A stretch of 64,000 nt of DNA. It comes from Desulfuromonadaceae bacterium (GTDB taxonomy: Bacteria > Desulfobacterota > Desulfuromonadia > Geobacterales > Pseudopelobacteraceae). Each line of letters opens with the position of its first letter. Position 1 is the first letter of the stretch. Shown here piece by piece: positions 35,171 through 44,846 of the stretch. The DNA lies in assembly GCA_028681335.1 (NCBI GenBank), contig JAQUIT010000006.1, positions 62,001 to 126,000 of the forward strand, given 5' to 3'. Under the pieces are notes generated by a model. The model ran no database searches. It was given only the letters and a program-made list of their open reading frames with translations, and was not told where the DNA came from. A program made the position numbers and the translations under genes.

Positions 35171-36127
35171 CTAGGTGTTGACAACGCTATTGACAAGCTC
35201 AACAATTTTTTCAAAATGTGCCTCTGTTGAGAGCTTTAGTGCCTTTTCTCGGCCTCTTTCTCCAATACATCTGGCTTTCTCTGGGTTTTTCAAAAGATCC
35301 ATTATAGCAGCGTTTAGTTTTTCAGGATTTCCAGGTTCCACAAGCAATCCATCCACACCATCAATTATGTAATCTGAAGCACCTTCTGGATCCAACACAA
35401 TTGTCGCCTTTCCAAAAAGCATGGAGTTAAGAAAAGTTTGTTGCCCACCTGAATGGAGAAGATTGGGGGCAAGCGCAACGATATTAATGTAGCAACCAGC
35501 CATTTTTTCGAGATATTCTTTATGGCCGAACCCTTTTATTGTAACATTATCTGGTATATCAATCCCTTCAAATATTTCTGTTCTGTTTGATGCGATCAAT
35601 AATTTTATTGGCAAACCGCGAACCGATTCAATTAAAGTGAGATAGTCCCTTCCAAAGTTGCCACCACTAAACAAATAATCTCCACTGCTAATGTTAACAT
35701 TTAAATCGTTTACAGTATGGTGATAAGGGACAAATAAGAATTTTTGTTTGGGAAGACAAAAAATGCTTGAAAATGCCTCAATTTCCCTGCTAGCCCAGAC
35801 GATATATTTACAGACCGACACATCAGCAATTTTAAATATGTATTTTTTTATGAAAAAATAAAAAGGATTTCTGCTTTTGTACCAGAGACAATCAATAACT
35901 ATGCATTTATTTCTAGCGCAAAAGAACAGTGTATTAATCAATAGAAAAAAAATGTCTGGCCGCCCAGCACCTAAGACAATGTAATCATGCATATTTTTAA
36001 TTTTATGCATTTTAATTACATTCTTTATTAACGAGAGATATCCATTGCCATCAACCGGCACGTATGTAGTATACTTTTCCCAAGTTTTGCTTTGCATTTG
36101 ACCTGGGTGATTTGTCAGAATTTTCAT
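35171..36127 (-). CDS. Glycosyltransferase (GT-B fold, group 1-like)
   Basis: A 318-residue glycosyltransferase whose C-terminal half has the GT-B nucleotide-sugar site (SGGNFGRDYLTLIESV, HSGGQQTFLNSMLFGKATIV, GLLVEPGNPEKL). The N-terminal half is short and divergent. The ATG at 36127 (MKILTNHPGQ) has AGGTG five bases upstream; the longer frame to 36214 would overlap the previous gene. It should act in the cytoplasm, adding one sugar to a lipid-linked intermediate. It is the last gene of the leftward series, and it is distinctly AT-rich, suggesting recent acquisition with its neighbours. Confidence 0.75.
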   Translation of the reverse strand: MKILTNHPGQMQSKTWEKYTTYVPVDGNGYLSLIKNVIKMHKIKNMHDYIVLGAGRPDIFFLLINTLFFCARNKCIVIDCLWYKSRNPFYFFIKKYIFKIADVSVCKYIVWASREIEAFSSIFCLPKQKFLFVPYHHTVNDLNVNISSGDYLFSGGNFGRDYLTLIESVRGLPIKLLIASNRTEIFEGIDIPDNVTIKGFGHKEYLEKMAGCYINIVALAPNLLHSGGQQTFLNSMLFGKATIVLDPEGASDYIIDGVDGLLVEPGNPEKLNAAIMDLLKNPEKARCIGERGREKALKLSTEAHFEKIVELVNSVVNT

Positions 36128-36165
36128 TTGTACACCTGTTTTAATGGCTACAGAACAGCATGGTC

Positions 36166-37302
36166 TTAATTTTGCGGCGTATTGTCCAGAACCCTGGAAT
36201 ATTTTTCCAGCCATAATTTAAAACTATGATCACCTTTTACAAATAAAAAGGCATCATCTACTATTGATTCAACAATGCGGGGACTATCTAAAATATTTTT
36301 CAGTACACCAGAGAGCTCTGCGTCACTATTCGAAGAAAACAACATCCCCGTCTTGCCATCTTTAATAACCTCAACAATCCCCTTCACCTCACTACCAATA
36401 ACCGGAACCCCAGCCGCCATCGCCTCAAGTAAACTGACAGGCAAACCTTCGGAAAAAGATGGCAAACAAAAGGCATCTAAAGCCGACAAGATTTCCGGAA
36501 TATTCTCCTGATAACCTGCCAAAACAACCCTATCCTGCAAACCCAAAGAACGGATCAGTGTACGTACCTCGTCTTCCGAGTTTTCGGTATCGCCAGGGAA
36601 TCCGGTCCCTACAAAAAACAGTCGCAATTGAGGATGTGAGTCTTTCAAACGTCCGGCTGCACGCACTAGGCATGCGTGGTTTTTAACTTTCCTGAAGTTG
36701 GCAACAGTGCCTACAACAAAATGCTCCTTAGCCAGCCCCCAACGGCTGCGGACTTCTTCGCGGGCCCCTTTACCTTTATATTTTTCAATATCTACACCAT
36801 TCAGAATTTCGTGGAATTTATTGGCATGGCAAGGATACATTTCCCTGAATTTCCCGGCAATGGCCTTGGAGACACCAACTACAGCGTTTATTCTATATAG
36901 CATCCAGTAGAAAATCTTACCGTGAACACTGTTCACTATGTCCTCGACCTCAGGTACTGAGTGTTCAGTGTAAATCAGCCTTTTGCTATTAATCACTCTT
37001 GTTCCTAAAAAACTGTAAAAACACGGCATGTAGTGATGTGCATTGACAACATCTATAAAATTATCTTTTATTATATTTGCCAACTTGAACATTGCACTAA
37101 TATCAAGACCCTGTTTTTTCTCAACAAAGATTACATCTTTACATATTTTTTTTAATGGACCAGCCAACACCCCGCCTTTGAAGGTAGCAATAAAAACCTC
37201 AAACGTATCGGAGTCAAGACTTCTGGCAAGATCAAAGACCACACGCTCTGAACCTCCGGCGTCAAGTTGCAGCACAACAAACAAGACTCTGGTTTTTCCC
37301 AT
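36166..37302 (-). CDS. Glycosyltransferase family 4
   Basis: A 378-residue retaining GT4 enzyme. It opens with LFVVLQLDAGGSERVV, typical of the acceptor-side loop, has GTVANFRKVKNH at the start of the donor domain, and the EGLPVSLLEAMAAGVPV segment carrying the EX7E motif. It should transfer a sugar from a nucleotide donor to the growing repeat unit at the inner face of the membrane. It sits between two other glycosyltransferase genes with gaps of about 40 bases, consistent with one operon. Donor and acceptor cannot be inferred. Confidence 0.88.
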   Translation of the reverse strand: MGKTRVLFVVLQLDAGGSERVVFDLARSLDSDTFEVFIATFKGGVLAGPLKKICKDVIFVEKKQGLDISAMFKLANIIKDNFIDVVNAHHYMPCFYSFLGTRVINSKRLIYTEHSVPEVEDIVNSVHGKIFYWMLYRINAVVGVSKAIAGKFREMYPCHANKFHEILNGVDIEKYKGKGAREEVRSRWGLAKEHFVVGTVANFRKVKNHACLVRAAGRLKDSHPQLRLFFVGTGFPGDTENSEDEVRTLIRSLGLQDRVVLAGYQENIPEILSALDAFCLPSFSEGLPVSLLEAMAAGVPVIGSEVKGIVEVIKDGKTGMLFSSNSDAELSGVLKNILDSPRIVESIVDDAFLFVKGDHSFKLWLEKYSRVLDNTPQN

Positions 37303-37348
37303 ACTAAAAAGTCCTTTTCAGGTTAACACGACAATTAATATCATCAAT

Positions 37349-38548
37349 CTACGACTGATGTCTGCTAGTGCGTACCCATTTTGTGCCCCGGTACAGCCCA
37401 GAAAAGCAGAGGATATCTATAATCAATTTCCATACAAGAAAAACAGGCACACAGAGCGCTACACACAAAGTCTTCCATAACGAGCCGGCGACAAAAGCGC
37501 CAAGAATAAAAATCAGAAATTGTCCGGCCAGTAAAACGAGGGTGGCTGCTACAAAGAATATTTTAAAGACAGAGGAAGGCAACACAAAGACAAGGGCCAA
37601 GGCAAGAAAGGTTAGATTGATCTGCAAGGAATTATTCGGAAAGATCAACGGTAATGACGCATCAAATAAGATGAGGCTTCTTTTTTTAATTCCTTCTATC
37701 AAAAGCTGTATACCCAAAGTTTTAGTGACTTTCCAACGACCACTTGACCACCGTAACCGTTGACTAGTCGCTTGCACTATAGACCTTGATTCATATTGAT
37801 AAACGACTGCGTTTTTAGCAAATGCAATACGATACCCAGCAAGTAAAAGTTGAGCATAGTATTCCCAATCTTCAGCGATTGAAAATGCAGTCCATCCTTT
37901 CTTTTTTATTAAATCGGTTGAGAAACAAATTCCAGACCCCATCAAATAAGATGATAGCCCCAACATAGACTTTGGGTAGTGATAAAACAGCCCGTTTATT
38001 ACCCTTGAAACACATAATATTTTTGTAAACCACGTTTCATCTTTGTTAGGTATTTTTATATAACATTGTATTGCCGTGTCTCCGTTTGACAGAGATTTGC
38101 TTAGTTCAAACAGAATATTTTCATCGACATAAGTATCTGCATCAATTATTAAGAAAGCATCGTACTTGTCTAAAGGTACATTATCGAAGGCATACTTAAT
38201 TGCGTACCCTTTTCCCTTATTAGTCTCATCATACCGCTCTATCACTTTGAAATCATTATCCGAGCAAATACTTGCTGTTCTATCGCAACAGTTATCAGCA
38301 ATAAAATAGACATCGTAAAGCTCCTTACTGTAATTAATTTTTTTTAAATTTTTACACAAACCGTCTACAATAAACTCTTCATTATGAGCTGGTATTATTA
38401 TTGCGATTTTTTTTAGATTAATTTTTTTATAACTATGATTATCTTTATAAACAAAATATATAATAGTTAAAAACATTGAGTATGTAACAGATAGTGCTAC
38501 ATAGCATAATAATATAACAGCTATAAATCCGATTATATATTCATACAT
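37349..38548 (-). CDS. Membrane glycosyltransferase family 2 (processive type)
   Basis: A 399-residue membrane GT2. An N-terminal helix (YIIGFIAVILLCYVALSV) precedes IIPAHNEE, an IADNCCDRTASI motif, the IIDADTYVD metal site, EDWEYY and a QRLRW motif (Q-x-x-R-W) typical of processive synthases such as cellulose or hyaluronan synthase-like enzymes. Three or four C-terminal helices follow. It may polymerise or add repeated sugars. ATG 38548 was chosen because GGAGG lies six bases upstream; the frame extends four codons further. The gene is among the most AT-rich in the window. Confidence 0.85.
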   Translation of the reverse strand: MYEYIIGFIAVILLCYVALSVTYSMFLTIIYFVYKDNHSYKKINLKKIAIIIPAHNEEFIVDGLCKNLKKINYSKELYDVYFIADNCCDRTASICSDNDFKVIERYDETNKGKGYAIKYAFDNVPLDKYDAFLIIDADTYVDENILFELSKSLSNGDTAIQCYIKIPNKDETWFTKILCVSRVINGLFYHYPKSMLGLSSYLMGSGICFSTDLIKKKGWTAFSIAEDWEYYAQLLLAGYRIAFAKNAVVYQYESRSIVQATSQRLRWSSGRWKVTKTLGIQLLIEGIKKRSLILFDASLPLIFPNNSLQINLTFLALALVFVLPSSVFKIFFVAATLVLLAGQFLIFILGAFVAGSLWKTLCVALCVPVFLVWKLIIDILCFSGLYRGTKWVRTSRHQS

Positions 38549-38599
38549 CACTACCTCCACATAGTTACTCAGAGCAATCTATACATGACTATCGAGATG

Positions 38600-39796
38600 T
38601 TAATTGTTTTCAGATTCTAATATATTTAAGTACTCCCTTTCAATTTTTGATGTCCAGTTTGTTATGTTGTATTTAAGCATTATTTTCTGTTTTGCATTAT
38701 TCGATATAGTCTTTCGTTTTTCTATATCTATACACAAGGAATAAATAGCATAACTTATTTCATTTGGGCTTCCTGGAGCGACAAGAATCCCGTCAACACC
38801 AGAATCTATTACTTGAGGTATTCCTCCAACGGATGTTGCTATACAAGGCAGACCGAAAGCCATCGCCTCAAGAAGCGCCATCGGTGTGCCTTCGTTAAGG
38901 GAAGGGAGAACAAATATATCCATTGCTTTGAGCCAGTTCTCAACGTCATCTTTAAATCCTGCAAAAAACACCTTATCTGACACCCCAATCCCAGCGGACA
39001 ACTCCTCCAATTCAAGCCTCTGCCCCCCATCTCCTAGCAACAATAGTTTAACTGGTGCACCTGATTCTATCAGGATCTTCACAGCTCTGATCAGATCAGC
39101 AACACCTTTTTCTCGGCTTAATCTCCCGGTAAATCCAATGAGGACCTCTCCCGACTTGACACCTGCCTCATTTCTCCTATTCTCCCTGTCGCTAGAACTG
39201 TACTTTTCTGTATTTACGCGAACTTCCGGGCATGAGGTGGCATTCTCTATGACTCTAATTCTTTCTGGCCGCACACATTTCACCAACCAATCATTGCTTA
39301 TCGAATTGGACACCGCAATTACCCTGTCAAAATGCCCAAGAGCCAGAAGATCAAGCCGATTATAAAGCGATAGTTTCAGCCCACCAGAAATAAAACCGTG
39401 GCAGGTGGAGACCGTCGGAACTCCGGAAGCTCTGGCGGCCGGAAGTCCTAGTAGATCGGCCAGGTAGCCGTGGGTATGCACGAGATCATAATGCCGTTTC
39501 CTGATAATATCTTTCAGATTAAGCAGGCAGCGAGGCACCCGGAACAGCTCTCCCTTTACAGAGTTTGAAACCGGTATGGTAAATGAGTCAAAGTTTAAGC
39601 GCCTGATCTCATCTCCAAAAATATTACCGTTTTCCCAAGGGCGCAAAAACATGATTGGTTCAATTTCGAACCTGTCCCTGTCCACATGCTTGAGAAAATT
39701 CAGGCTGACCTTCTCCAACCCGCCAAAATCAATCGGGGTAAGGACATATGCTATTTTGTATTTTTTGTTTCTCTCGCCACACATAACTATTCCCAT
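38600..39796 (-). CDS. Glycosyltransferase family 4
   Basis: A 398-residue GT4 enzyme with IAYVLTPIDFGGLEKV at the N-terminus, GFTGRLSREKGVADLI at the donor site and EGTPMALLEAMAFGLPC (EX7E). It overlaps the stop codon of the ATP-grasp gene by ten bases, so the two are translationally coupled; a second ATG at 39784 with GGGA upstream is an equally possible start. Cytoplasmic sugar transfer in repeat-unit assembly is inferred. Confidence 0.87.
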   Translation of the reverse strand: MGIVMCGERNKKYKIAYVLTPIDFGGLEKVSLNFLKHVDRDRFEIEPIMFLRPWENGNIFGDEIRRLNFDSFTIPVSNSVKGELFRVPRCLLNLKDIIRKRHYDLVHTHGYLADLLGLPAARASGVPTVSTCHGFISGGLKLSLYNRLDLLALGHFDRVIAVSNSISNDWLVKCVRPERIRVIENATSCPEVRVNTEKYSSSDRENRRNEAGVKSGEVLIGFTGRLSREKGVADLIRAVKILIESGAPVKLLLLGDGGQRLELEELSAGIGVSDKVFFAGFKDDVENWLKAMDIFVLPSLNEGTPMALLEAMAFGLPCIATSVGGIPQVIDSGVDGILVAPGSPNEISYAIYSLCIDIEKRKTISNNAKQKIMLKYNITNWTSKIEREYLNILESENN

Positions 39797-40983
39797 ATGC
39801 CTTGTAGTGATCCATATGAAGCAGACTTCGTCAGCTTGTTTTTAAGAACTCTCGAGACAGCGCCGCAGTACCACCATAAAAGCGGCAATGGGTCACCAAA
39901 GCTGAAATCATCTTTGTATATTTTAGCGTTGCCCGGAGACAGGAACTCCTTCACAAAGCCGATTTTATTAGCTGAAGTCTTCAGTAAGGGGAAAAATGTG
40001 CAGATATCGCCCCCGATCCAGCGAGTCATAACATCTTCCTGAAATCCGTCAACCGGCTTAACGTCACCTACAAGGGCAATTTTGTAATACATGTAGGGAA
40101 AATCCACGCCGGCTGCGATCCCCTGGGCAAGCGACCCCCAAAAGCGGGGATTGATGTCAATCAGATATGGCGTCCCGCTGTTTTTATCAATTACAAAGTC
40201 AGCCTGAACAATGCCATGCCACTTTATTTTTTCAAAAAGAGTTTGCAGGGATTTTTCGGCTTCAGGACTGTTCCGGCTGATCCTCAATGTTGCCTGACCG
40301 TTTTTCACCGGATATTGCCGCAACTGTTTATAGGCGACCTTGCCACGGAGCTCGCCGTTATTGAAAAGCATCGCAACGCAGTGTGTTTCTCCGTCAATCT
40401 TTTTTTGCAGGTAAAAACGCTCCCACGGACGATCACAGTAACTCTCTTCATCCAGATGTTTTTTTAGTTCGCAGGGTGAGTTTATTTGAGTGATGCCCCA
40501 TCCTCCACCTCCCTGCTTCGGTTTTATAAGAAGCGGAAAAGACAGCTCATCAGTCAGGGATGAAAATTCGCGGATATCGTTTAAATTATAAGTATCCGGC
40601 ACACCTATATTCAGCTCTCTGGCGACAGGTTCCCAGCGATCCTTATTGTGCGCCAGCAATATTTTGTCATAATCAGGCACCGCCACGCGGACAACTTTTG
40701 AAAACCTGTCCTTGTATTTTGCGATGAGGAATGTTTCCTCACATACCGGTATCAAAACGCTGGCGTTATACTTGCGAATGTTCTCAATTATGCATTCAAT
40801 AAATGGTTCGTTATCAACATCAAATGGTGATGGATATATAAAATGACCACTTGAGTACTTTGACGCAAAGGACATTGATGGCGCGGCAAAATCTGCAGTA
40901 ATCACTTTAACGCCCTTAAGGCTTAAGCTCTTTACTATGTTGTATGAAATCCTACTCTGTGCGTTTGTCACTATAACGGTCAT
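39787..40983 (-). CDS. ATP-grasp ligase
   Basis: A 398-residue ATP-grasp protein. It begins with a pre-ATP-grasp Rossmann-like domain (VIVTNAQSRISYNIV), has a glycine-rich ATP loop (LIKPKQGGGGWG), a KKIDGETHCVAML strand, and the metal-binding LIDINPRFWGS block. ATP-grasp enzymes join a carboxylate to an amine or thiol through an acyl phosphate. In polysaccharide loci they may attach amino acids or other groups to uronic acids, and the AsnB-like and FemAB-like proteins here point the same way (inference). TGAGGTGA precedes the start. It shares a ten-base overlap with the next GT4 gene. Confidence 0.82.
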   Translation of the reverse strand: MTVIVTNAQSRISYNIVKSLSLKGVKVITADFAAPSMSFASKYSSGHFIYPSPFDVDNEPFIECIIENIRKYNASVLIPVCEETFLIAKYKDRFSKVVRVAVPDYDKILLAHNKDRWEPVARELNIGVPDTYNLNDIREFSSLTDELSFPLLIKPKQGGGGWGITQINSPCELKKHLDEESYCDRPWERFYLQKKIDGETHCVAMLFNNGELRGKVAYKQLRQYPVKNGQATLRISRNSPEAEKSLQTLFEKIKWHGIVQADFVIDKNSGTPYLIDINPRFWGSLAQGIAAGVDFPYMYYKIALVGDVKPVDGFQEDVMTRWIGGDICTFFPLLKTSANKIGFVKEFLSPGNAKIYKDDFSFGDPLPLLWWYCGAVSRVLKNKLTKSASYGSLQGIWE

Positions 40984-41117
40984 ATGATAATCACCTCAAT
41001 ACAATCAGTTTTATGGTTTCACTGAGTGGCCGTCATAGCTGCGTGGACCTATGTCCCTTATTTTTTATAGCACTTTGAATTTGGAAATTTCTTATCGCCT
41101 GCCAGCAACAAGTCAAA
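40984..41117. other. Intergenic spacer
   Basis: A 134-base gap within the leftward series, between the O-antigen ligase-like and ATP-grasp genes. It contains the ribosome-binding site of the ATP-grasp gene and no recognisable promoter or terminator. Confidence 0.3.
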
Positions 41118-42353
41118 TCATGCTGTTTCTATACGTTCTATCCGCAAACGGTTCAGTGCTGCAGAAAGGACAATATAAAAGGCCCAGATGACTGAATACG
41201 CCTGGCTAAGAAACATGGCTGCGATAAAATTCCCGACAAAACCTGCCTGCGCCAGCACTCCCAATTTGGCAAGCCAGGCGTCCCCTCCTCCTCTGGCAGT
41301 TTCAGCAAATATCCTGTACGCGTTCAGGCTTAATACCAGGAAAAGTATGAAACCGATTATTCCTGTTTCAGCTCCAATCTGCACCAGACTGTTGTGCGCT
41401 GTCTGCCACTTTGCAGAACCAAGACCGCGCGCCTCACGGTCCCTCCCCATACCTTCAGGGAAAATATTGAAGCCGATACCTGTCAACGGGTGAGTAACCA
41501 TCATTTTCATCCCTCTCTTCCAAATGGCTATCCGCCCCTCTTCACTGGTAACGTTGTAATCATCTTTGTAGTCCACAATTGTCCTGAATCTCCCCAAATC
41601 AAGATCTATAAATTGCAGTGAGATAACAGCCAGCAACACCAATAAAAACTTGTGTAAAAATGATATTTTGAAAATGGTGCCTCTTTTGAACAGAAAAAAC
41701 GCCAGCACAGCCATAAGAGCTATAAAACCGCCACGGGAACCTGTCTTTATGATAATCAGCAGACTAAGCAGAAAACATGCAAGCGAAATCAGACGTACAA
41801 GTCTGCTGTTATCGCGGGACAAGAAGAACAGGTTAAAAGTTATAAAACCAAGCATGTAAAATGCGATGTCATTGGGATCAAACATGGTGCCGAATGAGAT
41901 TCTTCCCTCCACCAGACTCCCTTTGGTCAGAATCGACAAGCCATATGCCGCTATGCCGATACAGTAGACAAAGAGCAGCTTCCTAATTTTCTCGACGTCG
42001 TTCATCAACCGGTAGAAGAGAAACACGAACAGCGCCACGCTGCCATAACGGAAAAGTTCTTGGAGAGAGGCGCTGCGATAGTAGGAAAAAGGGATACTCA
42101 GCACCAGAACCAGTAGAAGGTAGCCGTAGAGCTTCACCTGGTTTTCAAGCGGCAACTTTTTCCCACCGTTTTTTGCGCTTAAGATCCAAACACAGAGCGT
42201 CACCACCCCAAGCACAAGCCCGGGGCGCAGCTGATCCAGAAACGGCAGGTAATCCTGAGGTCGGCACAAGAGCACGAACGACCAGGCACTGAACGAAGTC
42301 AACAGAAGCGCAGAACTGTCTTTTTGATTGGCCGGTACAGATAGTTTTGACAT
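41118..42353 (-). CDS. O-antigen ligase/polymerase-like membrane protein (Wzy_C)
   Basis: A 411-residue protein with about ten to twelve membrane helices. A long periplasmic loop carries the family signature: RGGFIALMAV, WKRGMKMMVTHPLTGIGFNIF and AHNSLVQIGAETGIIGFILFL. This family includes WaaL ligases, Wzy polymerases and the exosortase-associated O-glycosylation ligases. At the periplasmic face it would polymerise the repeat unit or transfer the glycan to a protein or lipid acceptor. Its place beside exosortase genes makes the O-glycosylation-ligase subtype possible but not proven. Confidence 0.85.
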   Translation of the reverse strand: MSKLSVPANQKDSSALLLTSFSAWSFVLLCRPQDYLPFLDQLRPGLVLGVVTLCVWILSAKNGGKKLPLENQVKLYGYLLLVLVLSIPFSYYRSASLQELFRYGSVALFVFLFYRLMNDVEKIRKLLFVYCIGIAAYGLSILTKGSLVEGRISFGTMFDPNDIAFYMLGFITFNLFFLSRDNSRLVRLISLACFLLSLLIIIKTGSRGGFIALMAVLAFFLFKRGTIFKISFLHKFLLVLLAVISLQFIDLDLGRFRTIVDYKDDYNVTSEEGRIAIWKRGMKMMVTHPLTGIGFNIFPEGMGRDREARGLGSAKWQTAHNSLVQIGAETGIIGFILFLVLSLNAYRIFAETARGGGDAWLAKLGVLAQAGFVGNFIAAMFLSQAYSVIWAFYIVLSAALNRLRIERIETA

Positions 42354-42367
42354 TTTTATTTCACCGT

Positions 42368-43732
42368 TTAAGTACTGGTAAGTAATAACGACAATTCCGT
42401 TGCCAGCTTTTCCGTCAGCACCTTTGTGTCGAATTGCGCATACATATGCGGGTTATTTCTTATGTGGTTTCTGCCGCTGTCACTGCACTGCTCGTAAATA
42501 TACTCCGCGATACCGTCAGTATCACCGGGGATAAAAACTGCTCCTGATTCTGTGTTTTTGATCAGCTCCGAAGTGGCGCCAGGTTCGGTAATGGCAAGGA
42601 TTCTGGTGCGGGAACCAAAATAATCATAGATCTTTGCCGGGATGTTTATGTCTTGAATAGATGTGACCAGAAGTAAAAGCAGGTGCGAACTTTTCATAAC
42701 GTCAATTGCTTCGTTTAAGGGTATCGGTGGCGATACCTCCACGATTGAATCAATGCCGTATTCTCTTGCCAGCTCCGCGACGGTTTTCCCCTCTATTAAT
42801 TCGCAGTTACCAAATATTTTGAACCTGATTGCCGACATCTTAACCATGTCGGTGCTGATAAGCTTCTGAATAGCCTTGAATAAAGGTTCAGGGGATCTTT
42901 TGAGATACATAGTTCCAGTGTAGGAAATAGTAAATGTCTCATATCTGTCTGGAAAACTTCCGATCTGGAACTTTTCCATATCAATGCCGTTGGATACATA
43001 CACAAACTTGTCAACAGGTTCTGCAGGAAAGCGCCGCATCAATGCTAGTCTATGCTCATTCGTTGTCGTTAAGATCTTATCAGCATTCCTGACGACTTTT
43101 CCCTCCAACCAACTTTCTATTTTGTCTGATAATGCGGATCGAATCTCTGGGGCTCTATATTGTTCAAAATCTATCCATGGATCTCTGAAATCGGCAATCC
43201 ACTTAACACTGAAAAGCTTCTTAATTATAAGTCCAACTATGTGTGATGAATGTGGTGGGCTAGATGTCATTATGCACTTAATCTGAAGACGTTTTATTTC
43301 GACCAGCGCCTTTAGCGTCGCAGGTATGATCCAACTCCGCTCACCATCTGGAAGGTAACTGAAAGAGATGTAATAGCGTTTCAACTTTTGGATTAAAGTT
43401 TCTGATTGCACATTCCCACAGTCCCCCCCAGAGCCGCCCACATAATATGCGCGGTTGTCACTCTTTTTGTTTTTGAAAACTAATGGGGTAATTCTCTTTA
43501 TATATAGAAGTAGATCTGTAAATTTGGGAACCTTCATAGTTTTTATAACTCTCGTATTGCCAAGATCGTGCACTCTCTCCTTGTCAAGCTGATCACGATA
43601 GCAATCAGCTATCGTCAGTACGGTCGGTTCCCAGCCGAAGGTCGGCAGGTTGCGGGCAAACTTGGCAATTCTCTGCCCGCCGACAGCAAAATCAGGGGGG
43701 AAATAATATGCTATGAGCAACACTTTTTTCAT
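42368..43732 (-). CDS. Glycosyltransferase family 4 (WbuB-like)
   Basis: A 454-residue GT4 of the WbuB-like type, opening with LLIAYYFPPDFAVGGQR, followed by TSSPPHSSH and WIADFRDPW blocks and a donor domain with SYTGTMYLKRSPEPL. ATG 43732 (MKKVLLIAYY) was chosen: GGAG lies six bases upstream and it begins at the family's usual position, while upstream ATG/TTG codons have poorly spaced sites. It lies 14 bases before the ligase-like gene. Sugar and acceptor are unknown. Confidence 0.85.
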   Translation of the reverse strand: MKKVLLIAYYFPPDFAVGGQRIAKFARNLPTFGWEPTVLTIADCYRDQLDKERVHDLGNTRVIKTMKVPKFTDLLLYIKRITPLVFKNKKSDNRAYYVGGSGGDCGNVQSETLIQKLKRYYISFSYLPDGERSWIIPATLKALVEIKRLQIKCIMTSSPPHSSHIVGLIIKKLFSVKWIADFRDPWIDFEQYRAPEIRSALSDKIESWLEGKVVRNADKILTTTNEHRLALMRRFPAEPVDKFVYVSNGIDMEKFQIGSFPDRYETFTISYTGTMYLKRSPEPLFKAIQKLISTDMVKMSAIRFKIFGNCELIEGKTVAELAREYGIDSIVEVSPPIPLNEAIDVMKSSHLLLLLVTSIQDINIPAKIYDYFGSRTRILAITEPGATSELIKNTESGAVFIPGDTDGIAEYIYEQCSDSGRNHIRNNPHMYAQFDTKVLTEKLATELSLLLTST

Positions 43733-43820
43733 CCGGAACTCCGAAGTTTCTTTCATCGCAGGCAACCCTCAATCGTTGTATAGCTTTGAAGCGTCAACAG
43801 TTTCCGCCAATGATCCGCCC

Positions 43821-44795
43821 TTACCTTATAGCAGCCAGTAATGCCCTTATATTTCTTGCCATACCGTACGGCAGTAAATTGGCCAGCAGCCCCTTCAAGC
43901 AGGGCACATTGCGACAGTTGTATCTTAAACCGAGCAGATAACAGCCCGCCGACCGCATGCGGCTGTTATGCCGATAGTGGTGATAGCCCAGATGACAGTA
44001 CGCTTCGCTTATATTCCTGTTAAAAATGGTTGCAAGAGCAGTGGAAGTGAAGGGAATGCTTTTGAGGCGCCGAATCCGTTCCCGGCAATATGTCTCCGTA
44101 TCTTTTGTCAGAGAGCTTCGATAATGGTTATAGACTGCCGTCGTCTGGCCTATATATGCAAAGCGGTGGCGTGCTGCGATGCGCATCCAGTAATCGGTGT
44201 CTTCACCAACAGAAATATCCGTGCGAAAGAGCCCGACCGAAGCGGTAACCGATTTTCTCAACATCACCGTACCGGTCCAGATCGGATGAGGAGAAAAACT
44301 GTAAAAAAGCTCAGTAAATCTATTGTTGAACAACGTACATCCCAATGTTGACGGGGCCAGTGCGCTTTTGAAGTATTCGATAAAATGATTGTGCCCCAGA
44401 TACTCTCGGATATAATTGTTCTCGTCATGCTGCAACGTGTAGTCGCTGAACACCATCGCAATGTCCGGGGCGGCGGTCAGCGCCTCAACCCTTGAACTCA
44501 GGCTGCCTGGTTCCATCACATCATCGGAATCCAGGAAGCAGAGGTAGTCTCCTTCGCTAAGGTTGATACCGCAGTTTCTCGCCGCCCCCGGTCCACTGTT
44601 CGGCTGGCAGGTAGTCTTTATGCGTGCATTTGTTTTGTATCTGCTCAACACTTCAGAGGTGTTGTCTGTGGAGCCATCGTCAACAACGATAATTTCAAAA
44701 TCTGCACCTGTTTGTGCCAGTACGGACTCAATAGACTCCTCCAGATACTTTGCGCAGTTATATGTGGGTATTATGACGCTGATTTTATCGGGCAT
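43821..44795 (-). CDS. Glycosyltransferase family 2
   Basis: A 324-residue soluble GT2. The GT-A signature is clear: VIIPTYNCAKYL, VVDDGSTDNTSEV, FLDSDDVMEPGSL with the DxD metal site, and a GEDTDYWMRIA catalytic region. AAAGGATG precedes the ATG. It should attach a sugar to a lipid-linked intermediate on the cytoplasmic side. It directly follows epsI in the transcription direction (51 bases), tying the exosortase unit to the glycosyltransferase series. Confidence 0.88.
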   Translation of the reverse strand: MPDKISVIIPTYNCAKYLEESIESVLAQTGADFEIIVVDDGSTDNTSEVLSRYKTNARIKTTCQPNSGPGAARNCGINLSEGDYLCFLDSDDVMEPGSLSSRVEALTAAPDIAMVFSDYTLQHDENNYIREYLGHNHFIEYFKSALAPSTLGCTLFNNRFTELFYSFSPHPIWTGTVMLRKSVTASVGLFRTDISVGEDTDYWMRIAARHRFAYIGQTTAVYNHYRSSLTKDTETYCRERIRRLKSIPFTSTALATIFNRNISEAYCHLGYHHYRHNSRMRSAGCYLLGLRYNCRNVPCLKGLLANLLPYGMARNIRALLAAIR

Positions 44796-44846
44796 AGGTC
44801 ATCCTTTTCACTATTCTGACGGCTTGACTGAATCAGTGATTAAATA

